A stretch of DNA of 42,070 nucleotides from Dehalococcoidia bacterium (GTDB lineage Bacteria > Chloroflexota > Dehalococcoidia > SZUA-161): positions 1-42,070 of the forward strand of contig DUEY01000009.1 of NCBI GenBank assembly GCA_011174795.1, in the 5' to 3' direction. Below are positions 15,874-23,972 of the stretch, piece by piece (the first letter of the stretch is position 1; each line of letters begins with the position of its first letter). The notes under the pieces are model-generated. The model was not told the origin of the DNA. It saw nothing but the letters and a program-made list of their open reading frames with translations, and did no database searches. The translations under genes were made by a program, and so were the position numbers.

Positions 15874-16323
15874 ATGAAAAAGATATACGTCAGAGAAGAG
15901 GTCTGTATGGGCTGCGGTCTTTGCCGTGTCTATTGCCAGACGGAACATTCCCGCTCCAAGGACATAATAAAAGCGTTCAAGCGGGAGACGCCCCGTCCAC
16001 TGCCACGCATCCGCGTGGAGAGAAACGGTGAGACCTGCTTCTCGATTCAATGCCGCCATTGCGACGAGCCGGTATGCGTCTACTCTTGCCTGACTGGCGC
16101 CATGCGCAAGGATCCCGCAAGCGGTACCGTAACCATCGATGCCGATAGATGTACGGGCTGCTGGACATGCATCCTCGTTTGCCCCTACGGAGCATTGACG
16201 AGGGATGAGAACAGGAAGGCTGTCGCCAAGTGCGACCTTTGTCCCGACCAGGAAGTGCCCGTCTGTGTGGCTAACTGCCCCAACGAAGCGCTGGTATTGA
16301 CTATAGAGGAGATAGCTCATTGA
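15874..16323 (+). CDS. four-cluster 4Fe-4S ferredoxin-like electron transfer protein
   Basis: The 149-residue protein has the DMSO reductase B/HycB type of layout: CMGCGLCRVYC near residue 11, CRHCDEPVCVYSC mid-protein, CTGCWTCILVCP and CDLCPDQEVPVCVANCP. Sixteen Cys are available for four [4Fe-4S] clusters. There is no signal peptide, so it acts in the cytoplasm. It is the first gene after the promoter and palindrome and overlaps HisH by four bases. Its place beside an FAD oxidoreductase and an Fe-S glutamate synthase suggests it supplies or relays their electrons. Confidence 0.88.
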   Translation: MKKIYVREEVCMGCGLCRVYCQTEHSRSKDIIKAFKRETPRPLPRIRVERNGETCFSIQCRHCDEPVCVYSCLTGAMRKDPASGTVTIDADRCTGCWTCILVCPYGALTRDENRKAVAKCDLCPDQEVPVCVANCPNEALVLTIEEIAH

Positions 16324-16937
16324 TTGCCGTTATCGATTATGGCGCGGGAAATCTGCGCAGCGTCACCAATGCGTTGAACACGCTTGGGTGCCCGCATAAG
16401 GTGACCAGTGAACCAGGCGATGTCCTCAACGCCACCGCGGTTATTTTTCCCGGGGTCGGCGCCGCCGCCGAGACTATGAATAACCTGCGACAATATGGGC
16501 TGGATAACGCTATACAACAGGCAATACACCAGTCCCTGCCCTTTCTCGCCATCTGCGTGGGGATGCAGGTACTGCTCTCTACCACCGAGGAGAATGGCTT
16601 GAACAAGTGCCTGGGAGTGATACCGGGAACGGTGAGAAAACTGCCCCCGGGGCTCAAGGTGCCTCACATGGGCTGGAATCAGGTGAAGCAGAGAAATGAA
16701 CACCCCATCTTCGACGGCATCCCGGATGAGGCGAATTTCTACTTCGTCCACAGCTATTACGCCGACCCCGATGACTCCAGCGTTGTGGGCGGTACCACAG
16801 ACTATGGAGTTCCGCTATGCAGTGTAATACTCCGTGATAACCTGGTGGCGACCCAGTTCCATCCCGAGAAAAGCGGCGAACTCGGTCTCAAGATGTACCA
16901 CAATTTCCTGAAAATAGCGGGGCTCAGGGGTAACTAG
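16320..16937 (+). CDS. hisH: imidazole glycerol phosphate synthase glutaminase subunit HisH
   Basis: The 205-residue class I amidotransferase has the family's usual length. Cys79 in ICVGMQ is the nucleophile, and His181 with Glu183 in FHPEKS completes the triad. IDYGAGNLRSV at the N-terminus and PHMGWNQV and FYFVHSYY later are HisH signatures. The start is a TTG whose last two bases begin the ferredoxin stop codon. HisH delivers ammonia to HisF, found at 19442 three genes on, so the pair is split by an oxidoreductase and a glutaminase. No other his gene is nearby. Confidence 0.9.
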   Translation: MIAVIDYGAGNLRSVTNALNTLGCPHKVTSEPGDVLNATAVIFPGVGAAAETMNNLRQYGLDNAIQQAIHQSLPFLAICVGMQVLLSTTEENGLNKCLGVIPGTVRKLPPGLKVPHMGWNQVKQRNEHPIFDGIPDEANFYFVHSYYADPDDSSVVGGTTDYGVPLCSVILRDNLVATQFHPEKSGELGLKMYHNFLKIAGLRGN

Positions 16938-16938
16938 C

Positions 16939-18276
16939 ATGGCAAAAGCCAGAACGTTAAAGACCAAATACCTGATTATAGGGAATTCCGCCGGGGGCAT
17001 TGGAGCCGCCGAAGCGATACGCGAGGTGGACAAGGCGGGCTCCATTACCATTGTCTCAGATGAGCCCTACCACTGCTATTCCCGTCCCCTCATCGCCAAG
17101 TATCTAACTGGAGAGCGAACCTTCGAGGGAATGCTCTTCCGCCCGCTCGATTTCTACGAGCAGAACGCCATTGATGCCAGGCTCGGCCACACGGTGACCG
17201 GCCTGGGACTTGATAAGCGCACCGCTGCACTTGAAAGCGGCGAGCGTATCACATGGGAGAGGCTCCTCATCGCCAGCGGCGGGGTGCCTATAGTACCCGA
17301 TACCACCGGCCTGGATAAAAGAGGCGTATTCAACTTCATTAGCCTCGACGATGCCAGGGCGATCAGTGAGCTGGTGGATAGCGCCACCAAGGCTGTCGTC
17401 ATCGGCGGTGGACTCATCGGGATCAGCGCAACGGAGGCTTTGAGCAAACGGGGGCTCGAGGTCACGGTTGTGGAAATGAAGGACAGAATCCTCAATACCA
17501 TCCTCGATGAAGAGGCATCACGGATGGCTGCGGAGACACTTGAGAATGCCGGTATCCGCGTGATCACCGACAATACCGTGGCCGAGATCATGGGTAAAGA
17601 CTGGGTATCGAGCGTCGTGCTGAGCGATGGAGAGGAGATTCCCTGCAGTCTGCTGGTGGTCGCCATCGGGGTCCTACCGCGTATTGACCTTGTACAGGGC
17701 GCTGATATCAAGGTTAACCGCGGCATCGTGGTAGACCGTACCATGGCTACGAACTACCCCGACGTTTACGCCTGCGGAGACGTCTCCGAAGCCTATGACT
17801 TTGTCCTCGATACCAATCGGCTCACCCCTATCTGGCCTAACGCCCATATCGGAGGCAGGGTAGCGGGCTATAACATGGCCGGCGTCAGGACCGAATATCC
17901 CGGTGGTACAGCCATGAACTCACTCAACTACTTCGGGCTCGACATCGCAGCAGCCGGCATAGCAACACCACCAGAGAAAAATGTCTATGAATGTGTCAGC
18001 AGGAGAGAGGACGGCACCTATAAGAAGCTGGTTATGAAAGACGACATCATATTAGGCATGGTCTGTATAGGTGATATAGAAAAGTCCGGCATACTCTACA
18101 GCCTGATGAAGGATAGGGTTAACGTGCGCAAATTCAAAGGGGCCCTTTTGGCGGATAATTTCGGCCTCGTGTCACTGCCTCGCAGGTTGTGGCGGGAACG
18201 GCTGGGGGCGCCACAGCCGGAGCAGGTTGTCGAACTACCAGAAGAAGAGGAAATGGAAGACGTAATGGATGAATAA
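16939..18276 (+). CDS. FAD-dependent NAD(P)H oxidoreductase (pyridine nucleotide-disulfide family)
   Basis: The 445-residue protein has an N-terminal FAD fold (YLIIGNSAGGIGAAEAI, residues 11-27), a second nucleotide fold (VVIGGGLIGISATEAL, near 153-168) and the FAD-contacting YACGDVSEA. It resembles rubredoxin reductase and NirB N-terminal domains and lacks the redox-active CxxxxC of disulfide reductases. The acidic tail (VELPEEEEMEDVMDE) is unusual. Starting one base after hisH and lying upstream of the glutaminase and synthase genes, it is a candidate stand-in for GltD, passing NAD(P)H electrons to the Fe-S/FMN synthase. The exact acceptor is inferred. Confidence 0.85.
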   Translation: MAKARTLKTKYLIIGNSAGGIGAAEAIREVDKAGSITIVSDEPYHCYSRPLIAKYLTGERTFEGMLFRPLDFYEQNAIDARLGHTVTGLGLDKRTAALESGERITWERLLIASGGVPIVPDTTGLDKRGVFNFISLDDARAISELVDSATKAVVIGGGLIGISATEALSKRGLEVTVVEMKDRILNTILDEEASRMAAETLENAGIRVITDNTVAEIMGKDWVSSVVLSDGEEIPCSLLVVAIGVLPRIDLVQGADIKVNRGIVVDRTMATNYPDVYACGDVSEAYDFVLDTNRLTPIWPNAHIGGRVAGYNMAGVRTEYPGGTAMNSLNYFGLDIAAAGIATPPEKNVYECVSRREDGTYKKLVMKDDIILGMVCIGDIEKSGILYSLMKDRVNVRKFKGALLADNFGLVSLPRRLWRERLGAPQPEQVVELPEEEEMEDVMDE

Positions 18277-18300
18277 CGATTACGCGACAGAGTAGTGATA

Positions 18301-19452
18301 ATGAAAGAGTTAAGCAAGATAAATAATCCCTATTCCGAAGGTAAGGTGATAGACGCCTGCTCCATTTTCGGAGCGATGGATACATCAGGAAAGCGCTTCG
18401 CGGGCGACGGCGTGATAAAGGCTATCGCCAACATGCATTTCCGTGGCAATGGGCTCGGAGGCGGATTTGCGATCTACGGCCTATATCCGGAGTATCGCGA
18501 GCACTACGCCTTTCACATAATGTACCTCAGCAAGGAAGCAAAGTTAGAGGTTGAATCATTCCTCGAACAGCGCTTCCGCGTCGAAGTGTCCGAGGAGGTG
18601 CCGACCCGACATACGCCTGCCATCGTCAACCCGCCCCTCGTCTGGCGCTACTTCATCAACGTCGACGCGCAGAAGTATGACTTCAAGTCAGACGACGACT
18701 ATGTCGTGGATAGAGTTATGGAGATCAACACCGGTATCAAGGACTCCTTTGTCTTCTCAAGCGGCAAGAATATGGGGGTGTTCAAGGGAGTAGGTTATCC
18801 CGAAGAGCTCGCCGAATACTTCTGTATCGAGCAGTATGAGGGCTACCTGTGGACAGCCCACGGCAGGTTTCCAACAAATACCCCGGGCTGGTGGGGCGGG
18901 GCTCATCCCTTCAACATCCTGGACTGGACCGTGATTCATAACGGTGAGATATCCTCCTACGGGACGAATCGTCGCTACCTCGAGGGGTTTGGCTATCATT
19001 GCACCATGCAGACCGATACCGAGGTGGTAGCCTACGCCATCGACCTCCTGATACGGAGGCATAACCTTCCCATCGAGATAGCGGCCAGGATACTGGCACC
19101 GCCCTTCTGGGACGATATCGAGCGCAGACCGGTACGTGAGCAGAAGCTGCTTCGTGCGCTGCGCCAGGTATACGGCAGCCTGCTGCTGAACGGCCCTTTC
19201 ACCGTAGTAATAGCCCACCAGGGCGAGATGATCGGGCTCACCGACAGGATCAGGCTGCGTCCTCTTACCGTGGGAACGAAGGGCTCCATGCTCTATCTCT
19301 CCTCTGAGGAGTCTGCCATTCGCCTGGTATGCCCCGACCTGGAGCGGGCCTGGATTCCAATGGGTGGCGAGCCCATAGTGGGCAGCCTGGAGAGGCCCCT
19401 CGTACCCAGAGAAGTTGCGATAGCAGGAGAACCGCACCCCGATGTTAACTAA
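18301..19452 (+). CDS. class II glutamine amidotransferase (glutamate synthase glutaminase subunit)
   Basis: About 383 residues with the N-terminal-nucleophile glutaminase fold of glutamate synthase. The catalytic Cys is Cys20 in [11 protein letters not shown], so a 19-residue propeptide must be removed to free it, as in large-subunit Glt[13 protein letters not shown], the [16 protein letters not shown] block and [10 protein letters not shown] are glutaminase signatures. ATG at 18301 is chosen over GTG at 18295 because AGAG lies eight bases before it. It overlaps hisF by 11 bases. In this organism GltB is split, and this protein supplies the ammonia-releasing part. Confidence 0.86.
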   Translation: MKELSKINNPYSEGKVIDACSIFGAMDTSGKRFAGDGVIKAIANMHFRGNGLGGGFAIYGLYPEYREHYAFHIMYLSKEAKLEVESFLEQRFRVEVSEEVPTRHTPAIVNPPLVWRYFINVDAQKYDFKSDDDYVVDRVMEINTGIKDSFVFSSGKNMGVFKGVGYPEELAEYFCIEQYEGYLWTAHGRFPTNTPGWWGGAHPFNILDWTVIHNGEISSYGTNRRYLEGFGYHCTMQTDTEVVAYAIDLLIRRHNLPIEIAARILAPPFWDDIERRPVREQKLLRALRQVYGSLLLNGPFTVVIAHQGEMIGLTDRIRLRPLTVGTKGSMLYLSSEESAIRLVCPDLERAWIPMGGEPIVGSLERPLVPREVAIAGEPHPDVN

Positions 19453-20245
19453 GAGGATTATCCCCTGCCTCGACGTGACAGAGGGCCGGGTGGTTAAAGG
19501 TACCAGCTTTACCGACCTTCGCGATGCCGGCGACCCGGTAGAGCTTGCGGCATTCTACTACCGGGAGGGCGCAGACGAGCTGGTCTTTCTCGATATCGGC
19601 GCCACGCCCGAAGGACGGGACATCATGGCAAACGTCGTTGAGCGGGTAGCAGAGCAGGTATTTATCCCGCTCACCGTGGGCGGTGGTCTGCGCAGCATCG
19701 GTGACATGCGCCGCATGCTAGAGGCAGGCGCCGATAAGATAACAATCAACACCGAGGCTGTGCGCAACCCTGAGCTTATCAGAGAAGGTGCAAAAAGGTT
19801 CGGCTCCCAGTGTATTGTGGTGGCCATCGATGCCCGGCGGTGTAACAGCGAAGACGCACCCAGATGGGAGATCCTGACCCACGGGGGACGGAAGCCAACC
19901 GGTATCAATGCTTTACAGTGGGCTGAACAGGCAGTGAGCCTCGGCGCCGGCGAGTTGCTCCTCACCAGTTGGGATGCTGACGGCCATCGGTCGGGTTATG
20001 ACCTGGAGTTGACCGCTGCTGTCAGTGAGTCAGTGACAGTCCCCGTCATCGCCAGCGGTGGCGCGGGAAATCTGGAACATCTCTATGATGCGCTTGTAAG
20101 CGGCAAGGCTGATGCCGTCCTCGCCGCCAGCATTTTTCATTATCGAACCTACTCAATTCAGCAAGCTAAAGAGTACCTGGCTGAGAGAGGAATTCCCGTC
20201 AGAAAAGTGGAGAACGCAATCGCTGGAAAAGCTTTCCAGCCATGA
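19442..20245 (+). CDS. hisF: imidazole glycerol phosphate synthase cyclase subunit HisF
   Basis: A 267-residue TIM barrel with the HisF catalytic acids Asp11 (IIPCLDV) and Asp130 (VAIDARR). The phosphate-binding VGGGLRS and [10 protein letters not shown] motifs are present. The loop usually LTSMDRDGT reads LTSWDADGH, a small variation near the ammonia-using site. It forms the histidine-pathway synthase with HisH (16320), making imidazole glycerol phosphate and AICAR. It starts inside the end of the glutaminase gene, which couples histidine and glutamate synthase translation. Confidence 0.93.
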   Translation: MLTKRIIPCLDVTEGRVVKGTSFTDLRDAGDPVELAAFYYREGADELVFLDIGATPEGRDIMANVVERVAEQVFIPLTVGGGLRSIGDMRRMLEAGADKITINTEAVRNPELIREGAKRFGSQCIVVAIDARRCNSEDAPRWEILTHGGRKPTGINALQWAEQAVSLGAGELLLTSWDADGHRSGYDLELTAAVSESVTVPVIASGGAGNLEHLYDALVSGKADAVLAASIFHYRTYSIQQAKEYLAERGIPVRKVENAIAGKAFQP

Positions 20246-20272
20246 TAGTTGCTATAATATTAAGGTAATACA

Positions 20273-21778
20273 ATGAAAACCTATTTACCACCCAAGTTCA
20301 TCGTTGAGCGAGACCCCGAACGCTGCATCGAGTGTGAGGTGTGCATCAACCAGTGCACCTTCGACACCCACTACTACGATGCTGAGGACGACGAGGTCAG
20401 AAGCCGCGAGGGAACCTGCGTCGGCTGTCACCGCTGTGTTCTCTTCTGTCCCACTCATGCTCTGAATGTCAGAACCATTCCTCTAGACTACAGGGATAAC
20501 TATAACTGGCGCCCCGAGTTTATTGAGGACATCATCAAACAAGCTGAGACGGGAGGCGTGCTTCTCACCGGGATGGGTAACGACAAGGGGTATCGCATCT
20601 ACTGGGACCACCTGGTTCTCAACGCCAGCCAGGTAACCAACCCCTCCATTGACCCCCTTCGTGAGCCGATGGAGCTCACTACATATATCGGACGCAAACC
20701 GGACAAGATAGAGGTAGACGCCGATTCCTCAAACCTGAAAACGGATTTTGCTCCCCAGGTCAGGATCGAGGTGCCGGTCATGTTCACCGCCATGTCCTAC
20801 GGTGCGGTGAGCCTGAATGTGCATGAGTCGCTTGCCCGCGCAGCCACCGAGGCGGGGACACTGTGGAATACCGGCGAAGGAGGCCTGCATCCCAAGCTGT
20901 ACCAGTACGGGAAAAATACCATCGTCCAGGTGGCATCGGGGCGGTTCGGGGTTCACCCCGAGTATCTCGATGCAGCCAGTATCGTCGAGATAAAGATAGG
21001 ACAGGGAGCGAAGCCCGGAATAGGGGGGCATCTCCCCGGCGAGAAAGTGAGCGCCGATGTTTCAAAGACCAGGATGATTCCTCAGGGCACGGATGCTTTA
21101 TCACCCGCCCCGCAGCACGACATTTACTCCATCGAGGATCTGGCACAGCTTGTCCACGCTTTGAAAGAAGCCACCAATTACACCAAGCCGATAGCGGTCA
21201 AGATAGCTGCCGTACACAACTCTGCGGCAATCGCCAGCGGAATGGTTCGAGCCGGAGCGGATATGATAGTCCTCGACGGTCTGCGGGGCTCAACCGGCGC
21301 CGCGCCTAAAATCATTCGTGACAATGTCGGCATCCCTATTGAGATGGCACTCGCCTCCGTGGATACCCGGCTGAGGCAGGAAGGCATCCGCAACCAGGCT
21401 TCCGTTGTCATCGCCGGCGGCATCAGGAACAGCGGCGACGTGGCCAAGGCTATCGCCCTCGGAGCCGATGCCGTCTACATCGGAACAGCAGCCCTCGTCG
21501 CACTTGGCTGCTGCCTCTGCCAGCAGTGCCACACAGGCAAGTGCGCCTGGGGTATCTGCACAACCGACCTCAGTCTCACCAAGAGGATTAACCCCGACAT
21601 CGGGGCCAGACGGCTGGCTAACCTGCTCCGCGGCTGGAGCCTAGAGCTTAAGGAGATACTGGGCGGCATGGGCATCAATGCCCTCGAGAGCCTGAGGGGC
21701 AACCGTTTGCACCTGAGAGGAATTGGCCTCACCGACACCGAACTGGAAATACTGGGAGTACAGATGGCGGGCAGCTAG
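20273..21778 (+). CDS. glutamate synthase FMN/Fe-S subunit with N-terminal ferredoxin domain
   Basis: The 501-residue protein joins a two-cluster ferredoxin (CIECEVCINQC and CVGCHRCVLFC, residues 17-60) to the glutamate synthase FMN-binding TIM barrel. Visible barrel features are FTAMSYGAVSLNVHE, GEGGLHPKLY, VLDGLRGSTGAAP and the late Cys set CCLCQQCHTGKCAWGIC (about 413-428), the usual 3Fe-4S site. This is the archaeal-type stand-alone synthase layout. With the glutaminase at 18301 and the GXGXG subunit at 21780 it rebuilds a complete GltB from three genes, making glutamate from 2-oxoglutarate and glutamine. Electrons may come from the polyferredoxin or the FAD oxidoreductase. Confidence 0.92.
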   Translation: MKTYLPPKFIVERDPERCIECEVCINQCTFDTHYYDAEDDEVRSREGTCVGCHRCVLFCPTHALNVRTIPLDYRDNYNWRPEFIEDIIKQAETGGVLLTGMGNDKGYRIYWDHLVLNASQVTNPSIDPLREPMELTTYIGRKPDKIEVDADSSNLKTDFAPQVRIEVPVMFTAMSYGAVSLNVHESLARAATEAGTLWNTGEGGLHPKLYQYGKNTIVQVASGRFGVHPEYLDAASIVEIKIGQGAKPGIGGHLPGEKVSADVSKTRMIPQGTDALSPAPQHDIYSIEDLAQLVHALKEATNYTKPIAVKIAAVHNSAAIASGMVRAGADMIVLDGLRGSTGAAPKIIRDNVGIPIEMALASVDTRLRQEGIRNQASVVIAGGIRNSGDVAKAIALGADAVYIGTAALVALGCCLCQQCHTGKCAWGICTTDLSLTKRINPDIGARRLANLLRGWSLELKEILGGMGINALESLRGNRLHLRGIGLTDTELEILGVQMAGS

Positions 21779-21779
21779 G

Positions 21780-22553
21780 ATGACGAAGAGCGCTTACCGT
21801 AACAAAGATAAGCGGACAGTTAAAATCGATGCCTACGGTGATACCCACCGGGAGCTCAATGCCAAATTGAGGGATGCAGTTTCCAACGGTACCCTGAGAA
21901 TCGAGCTTCAGAACGTCTACGGGCAGAGATACATCGGCACCGACCTGGACAAGCCCGTGGAGATCGAGATTTTCGGCGTCCCCGGCAACGACCTAGGGTC
22001 TTTCATGGATGGCCCCATGATTATCGTTCGCGGCAACGCCCAGGACGGCTGCGGCAACACGATGAACAATGGAGAGATAATAGTCCACGGTCACGCCGGC
22101 GATATTATCGGGCATTCCGCGCGCGGGGGCAAGATTTTTATTCGCGAAGATGTCGGCTACCGGGCTGCCATTCACATGAAGGAGTACCGGGACAAGAAGC
22201 CTGTTCTGGTCGTCGGGGGTACCGCTCAGGACTTTTTCGGCGAATACATGGCAGGCGGAATTGTGATTCTGCTCGGCCTCAACCTCAAAGAGGGCGAACA
22301 CCATAAGGCAAGGTTTATCGGCACCGGTATGCACGGCGGTGTTATATACCTGCGCGGCAGCGTCGAGGATTTCCAACTGGGTAAAGAAGTGGGCGTTGCC
22401 GAGTTAGACGAGCAAGACCGCCAGGTGCTCCAGAAATATGTCGGCGAATTTGCCGCTCATTTCGGCTACGATGCCGGCGAGATCCTGAAGCACAAGTTCA
22501 CCAAGTTGTTCCCCCTCTATCTCAGGCCCTATGGCAGGCTCTACGCATACTAG
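21780..22553 (+). CDS. glutamate synthase GXGXG (alpha) domain subunit
   Basis: About 257 residues of the right-handed beta-helix domain that ends GltB and recurs in formylmethanofuran dehydrogenase C. Repeated glycine turns are visible: GNAQDGCGNTMNNG, GHAGDIIGHSARGGK, GGTAQDFFGEYMAGG and GTGMHGGVIYLRG. The ATG at 21780 directly follows the upstream TAG, whereas a longer frame would overlap the synthase gene by 56 bases. It is structural, holding the glutaminase and FMN domains together. It ends the operon begun at 15874. Confidence 0.9.
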   Translation: MTKSAYRNKDKRTVKIDAYGDTHRELNAKLRDAVSNGTLRIELQNVYGQRYIGTDLDKPVEIEIFGVPGNDLGSFMDGPMIIVRGNAQDGCGNTMNNGEIIVHGHAGDIIGHSARGGKIFIREDVGYRAAIHMKEYRDKKPVLVVGGTAQDFFGEYMAGGIVILLGLNLKEGEHHKARFIGTGMHGGVIYLRGSVEDFQLGKEVGVAELDEQDRQVLQKYVGEFAAHFGYDAGEILKHKFTKLFPLYLRPYGRLYAY

Positions 22554-22600
22554 GTATTGAAGTAAAGAAGCGCAATTCACAGGGCAGAGGTTGGTTAAAT

Positions 22601-23275
22601 TTGGTTAGAGTGGCAATTATATCCGATGACCTCAAACAAGCGGAGAAGCTGAGTTCGGAACTCACGGAGAGAGGTCTGAATTGCTCGGTTTCCACTGATA
22701 ATAAAATGACGCCCGATAAGGCAAATAAACAAGGCCTGGATATTATTCTGGCAACTATAAATGGCTCTCCCAGCAGCTCAGGTCAGAGCTACCTTGCTAA
22801 AAAAACCAAGCACCAGAAGAATCCGCCAGTTATTGCACTGCTCTCTCTAGAGATCCTTGACGGGCTTGACCCCGCCACTCCCATAGACGATTTCGTAATA
22901 ACGCCATGGGACGCGAATGAGGTGGCACTCAGAGTAAAGAGAGCTCTGCGAAGAATAAAAGGCATCGGCAGAGGGGAGTCGATTAAATGCGGTGACCTGG
23001 TGATAGACCTCGACAATTGTGAGTTAACAGTTGACGGCAGATTGGCAACCCTTACCTTCAGGGAATATGAACTCCTCAGATTTCTGGCAAGCAACAAGGG
23101 AAGAGCATTTACACGGGAGGCCCTGCTCGACGAGGTCTGGGGCTATGATTACTTCGGCGGCGATAGGACAGTGGATGTACACATAAGGAGACTCAGGAGC
23201 AAGATTGAAGACCCCACCCACACCTTCATCGAAACGGTTAGAAATATAGGATACCGATTCAGAAAAGACCTCTAA
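22601..23275 (+). CDS. atypical OmpR/PhoB-family response regulator, GlnR-like
   Basis: The 224-residue protein has an N-terminal receiver-like domain and a C-terminal winged helix (LTFREYELLRFLASNKGRAFTREALLDEVWGY... TVDVHIRRLRSKIE... GYRF). Asp9-Asp10 of the acidic pocket remain, but the phospho-acceptor position is Thr52 (DIILATIN) and the conserved Lys is replaced (ITPWD). It therefore cannot work by standard Asp phosphorylation. No sensor kinase is adjacent. Actinobacterial GlnR is an orphan regulator of this type controlling amtB and glnA, the genes just downstream here. The start is a TTG ten bases after AGAGG; a GTG at 22610 is possible. The GlnR role is inference from context. Confidence 0.82.
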   Translation: MVRVAIISDDLKQAEKLSSELTERGLNCSVSTDNKMTPDKANKQGLDIILATINGSPSSSGQSYLAKKTKHQKNPPVIALLSLEILDGLDPATPIDDFVITPWDANEVALRVKRALRRIKGIGRGESIKCGDLVIDLDNCELTVDGRLATLTFREYELLRFLASNKGRAFTREALLDEVWGYDYFGGDRTVDVHIRRLRSKIEDPTHTFIETVRNIGYRFRKDL

Positions 23276-23349
23276 TATCATTAGCGCGGTCCACAAGAAG
23301 CAACCATCTTCTCAAAGCACATCGTTCCACATTTTTCTACGATAGCCCT

Positions 23350-23365
23350 GTAATCTGTCCGTAAC
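23350..23365 (+). promoter_or_regulatory. GlnR-like box upstream of the small Ig-like gene
   Basis: GTAAT at 23350 and GTAAC at 23361 lie exactly 11 bp apart (5 + 6). The 16-base pattern GTAATCTGTCYGWAAC recurs at 23897-23912 before amtB. TACTAT at 23382-23387 could be the -10, with no good -35, consistent with an activator site in its place. Confidence 0.65.
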
Positions 23366-23452
23366 ATTACAGCCATACGATTACTATCGAAGGTGTGTTT
23401 AGAAAGCCATCTGGCATCACACCAAGTACTCAGATTTAAGAGGAGGGTAAAC

Positions 23453-23821
23453 ATGCCATACAACTGGGGACCAAATTACATTGTTCCTTCGACAGTCACA
23501 ACAACCTACTCTGGGATTGTCCAGCTTCGCGAGCAATTTGATAAGGAATTGCTGGAAAAGGAACTGGAAGAACTTACCGTCACTGGAGTTATCAAGAGAA
23601 TCACCAATCCGTGGTACTACCGTAAGAAGGATACTGATACATGGGTCAAGATTGGGGAATCCGAAGACATAGCGCAGAACTTCCCTGTAACGTGGGATAC
23701 AACAACTCTTGAAAATGGACGGTACGAGGTGATGGGGCTGATGCATGTCTTTGTTAAAAAGGAAAACGTCGAACATGCTATCGCCCGGCAAAATATCGTA
23801 GAGATCACTGTTCAAAACTAG
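23453..23821 (+). CDS. small Ig-like beta-sandwich protein, unknown function
   Basis: About 122 residues, starting at ATG 23453 behind GAGGAGGG. There is no signal peptide or membrane segment. The second half resembles bacterial Ig-like domains: NPWYYRKK, a Trp in DTWVKIGES, VTWDTTTLENGRYEVMG and a closing IVEITVQN strand. The first half is helical and charged (LREQFDKELLEKELEEL). It lies between the GlnR-like regulator and amtB, each with its own upstream box, so it is probably part of the nitrogen response. No known family could be named. Confidence 0.7.
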   Translation: MPYNWGPNYIVPSTVTTTYSGIVQLREQFDKELLEKELEELTVTGVIKRITNPWYYRKKDTDTWVKIGESEDIAQNFPVTWDTTTLENGRYEVMGLMHVFVKKENVEHAIARQNIVEITVQN

Positions 23822-23861
23822 AGTTCGATGTATTGTCAATACCTAAGGAACAATAAGGATC

Positions 23862-23912
23862 GTTACACCAATTTGTAACAAAGCTGTAACATAATAGTAA
23901 TCTGTCTGAAAC
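23862..23912 (+). promoter_or_regulatory. tandem GlnR-like half-sites upstream of amtB
   Basis: Four half-sites occur at an exact 11-bp period: GTAAC at 23875, GTAAC at 23886, GTAAT at 23897 and GAAAC at 23908. A further GTTAC lies at 23862. Actinobacterial GlnR boxes are built of GTnAC and GaAAC half-sites with six-base spacers, so spacing and bases both fit. The array ends 60 bp before the amtB start. Confidence 0.72.
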
Positions 23913-23972
23913 AAATCCCCCGTATTGTAAAACGCAGGAAGTCCACCACAGATTAAGAAGGGGCTCCGAGAG

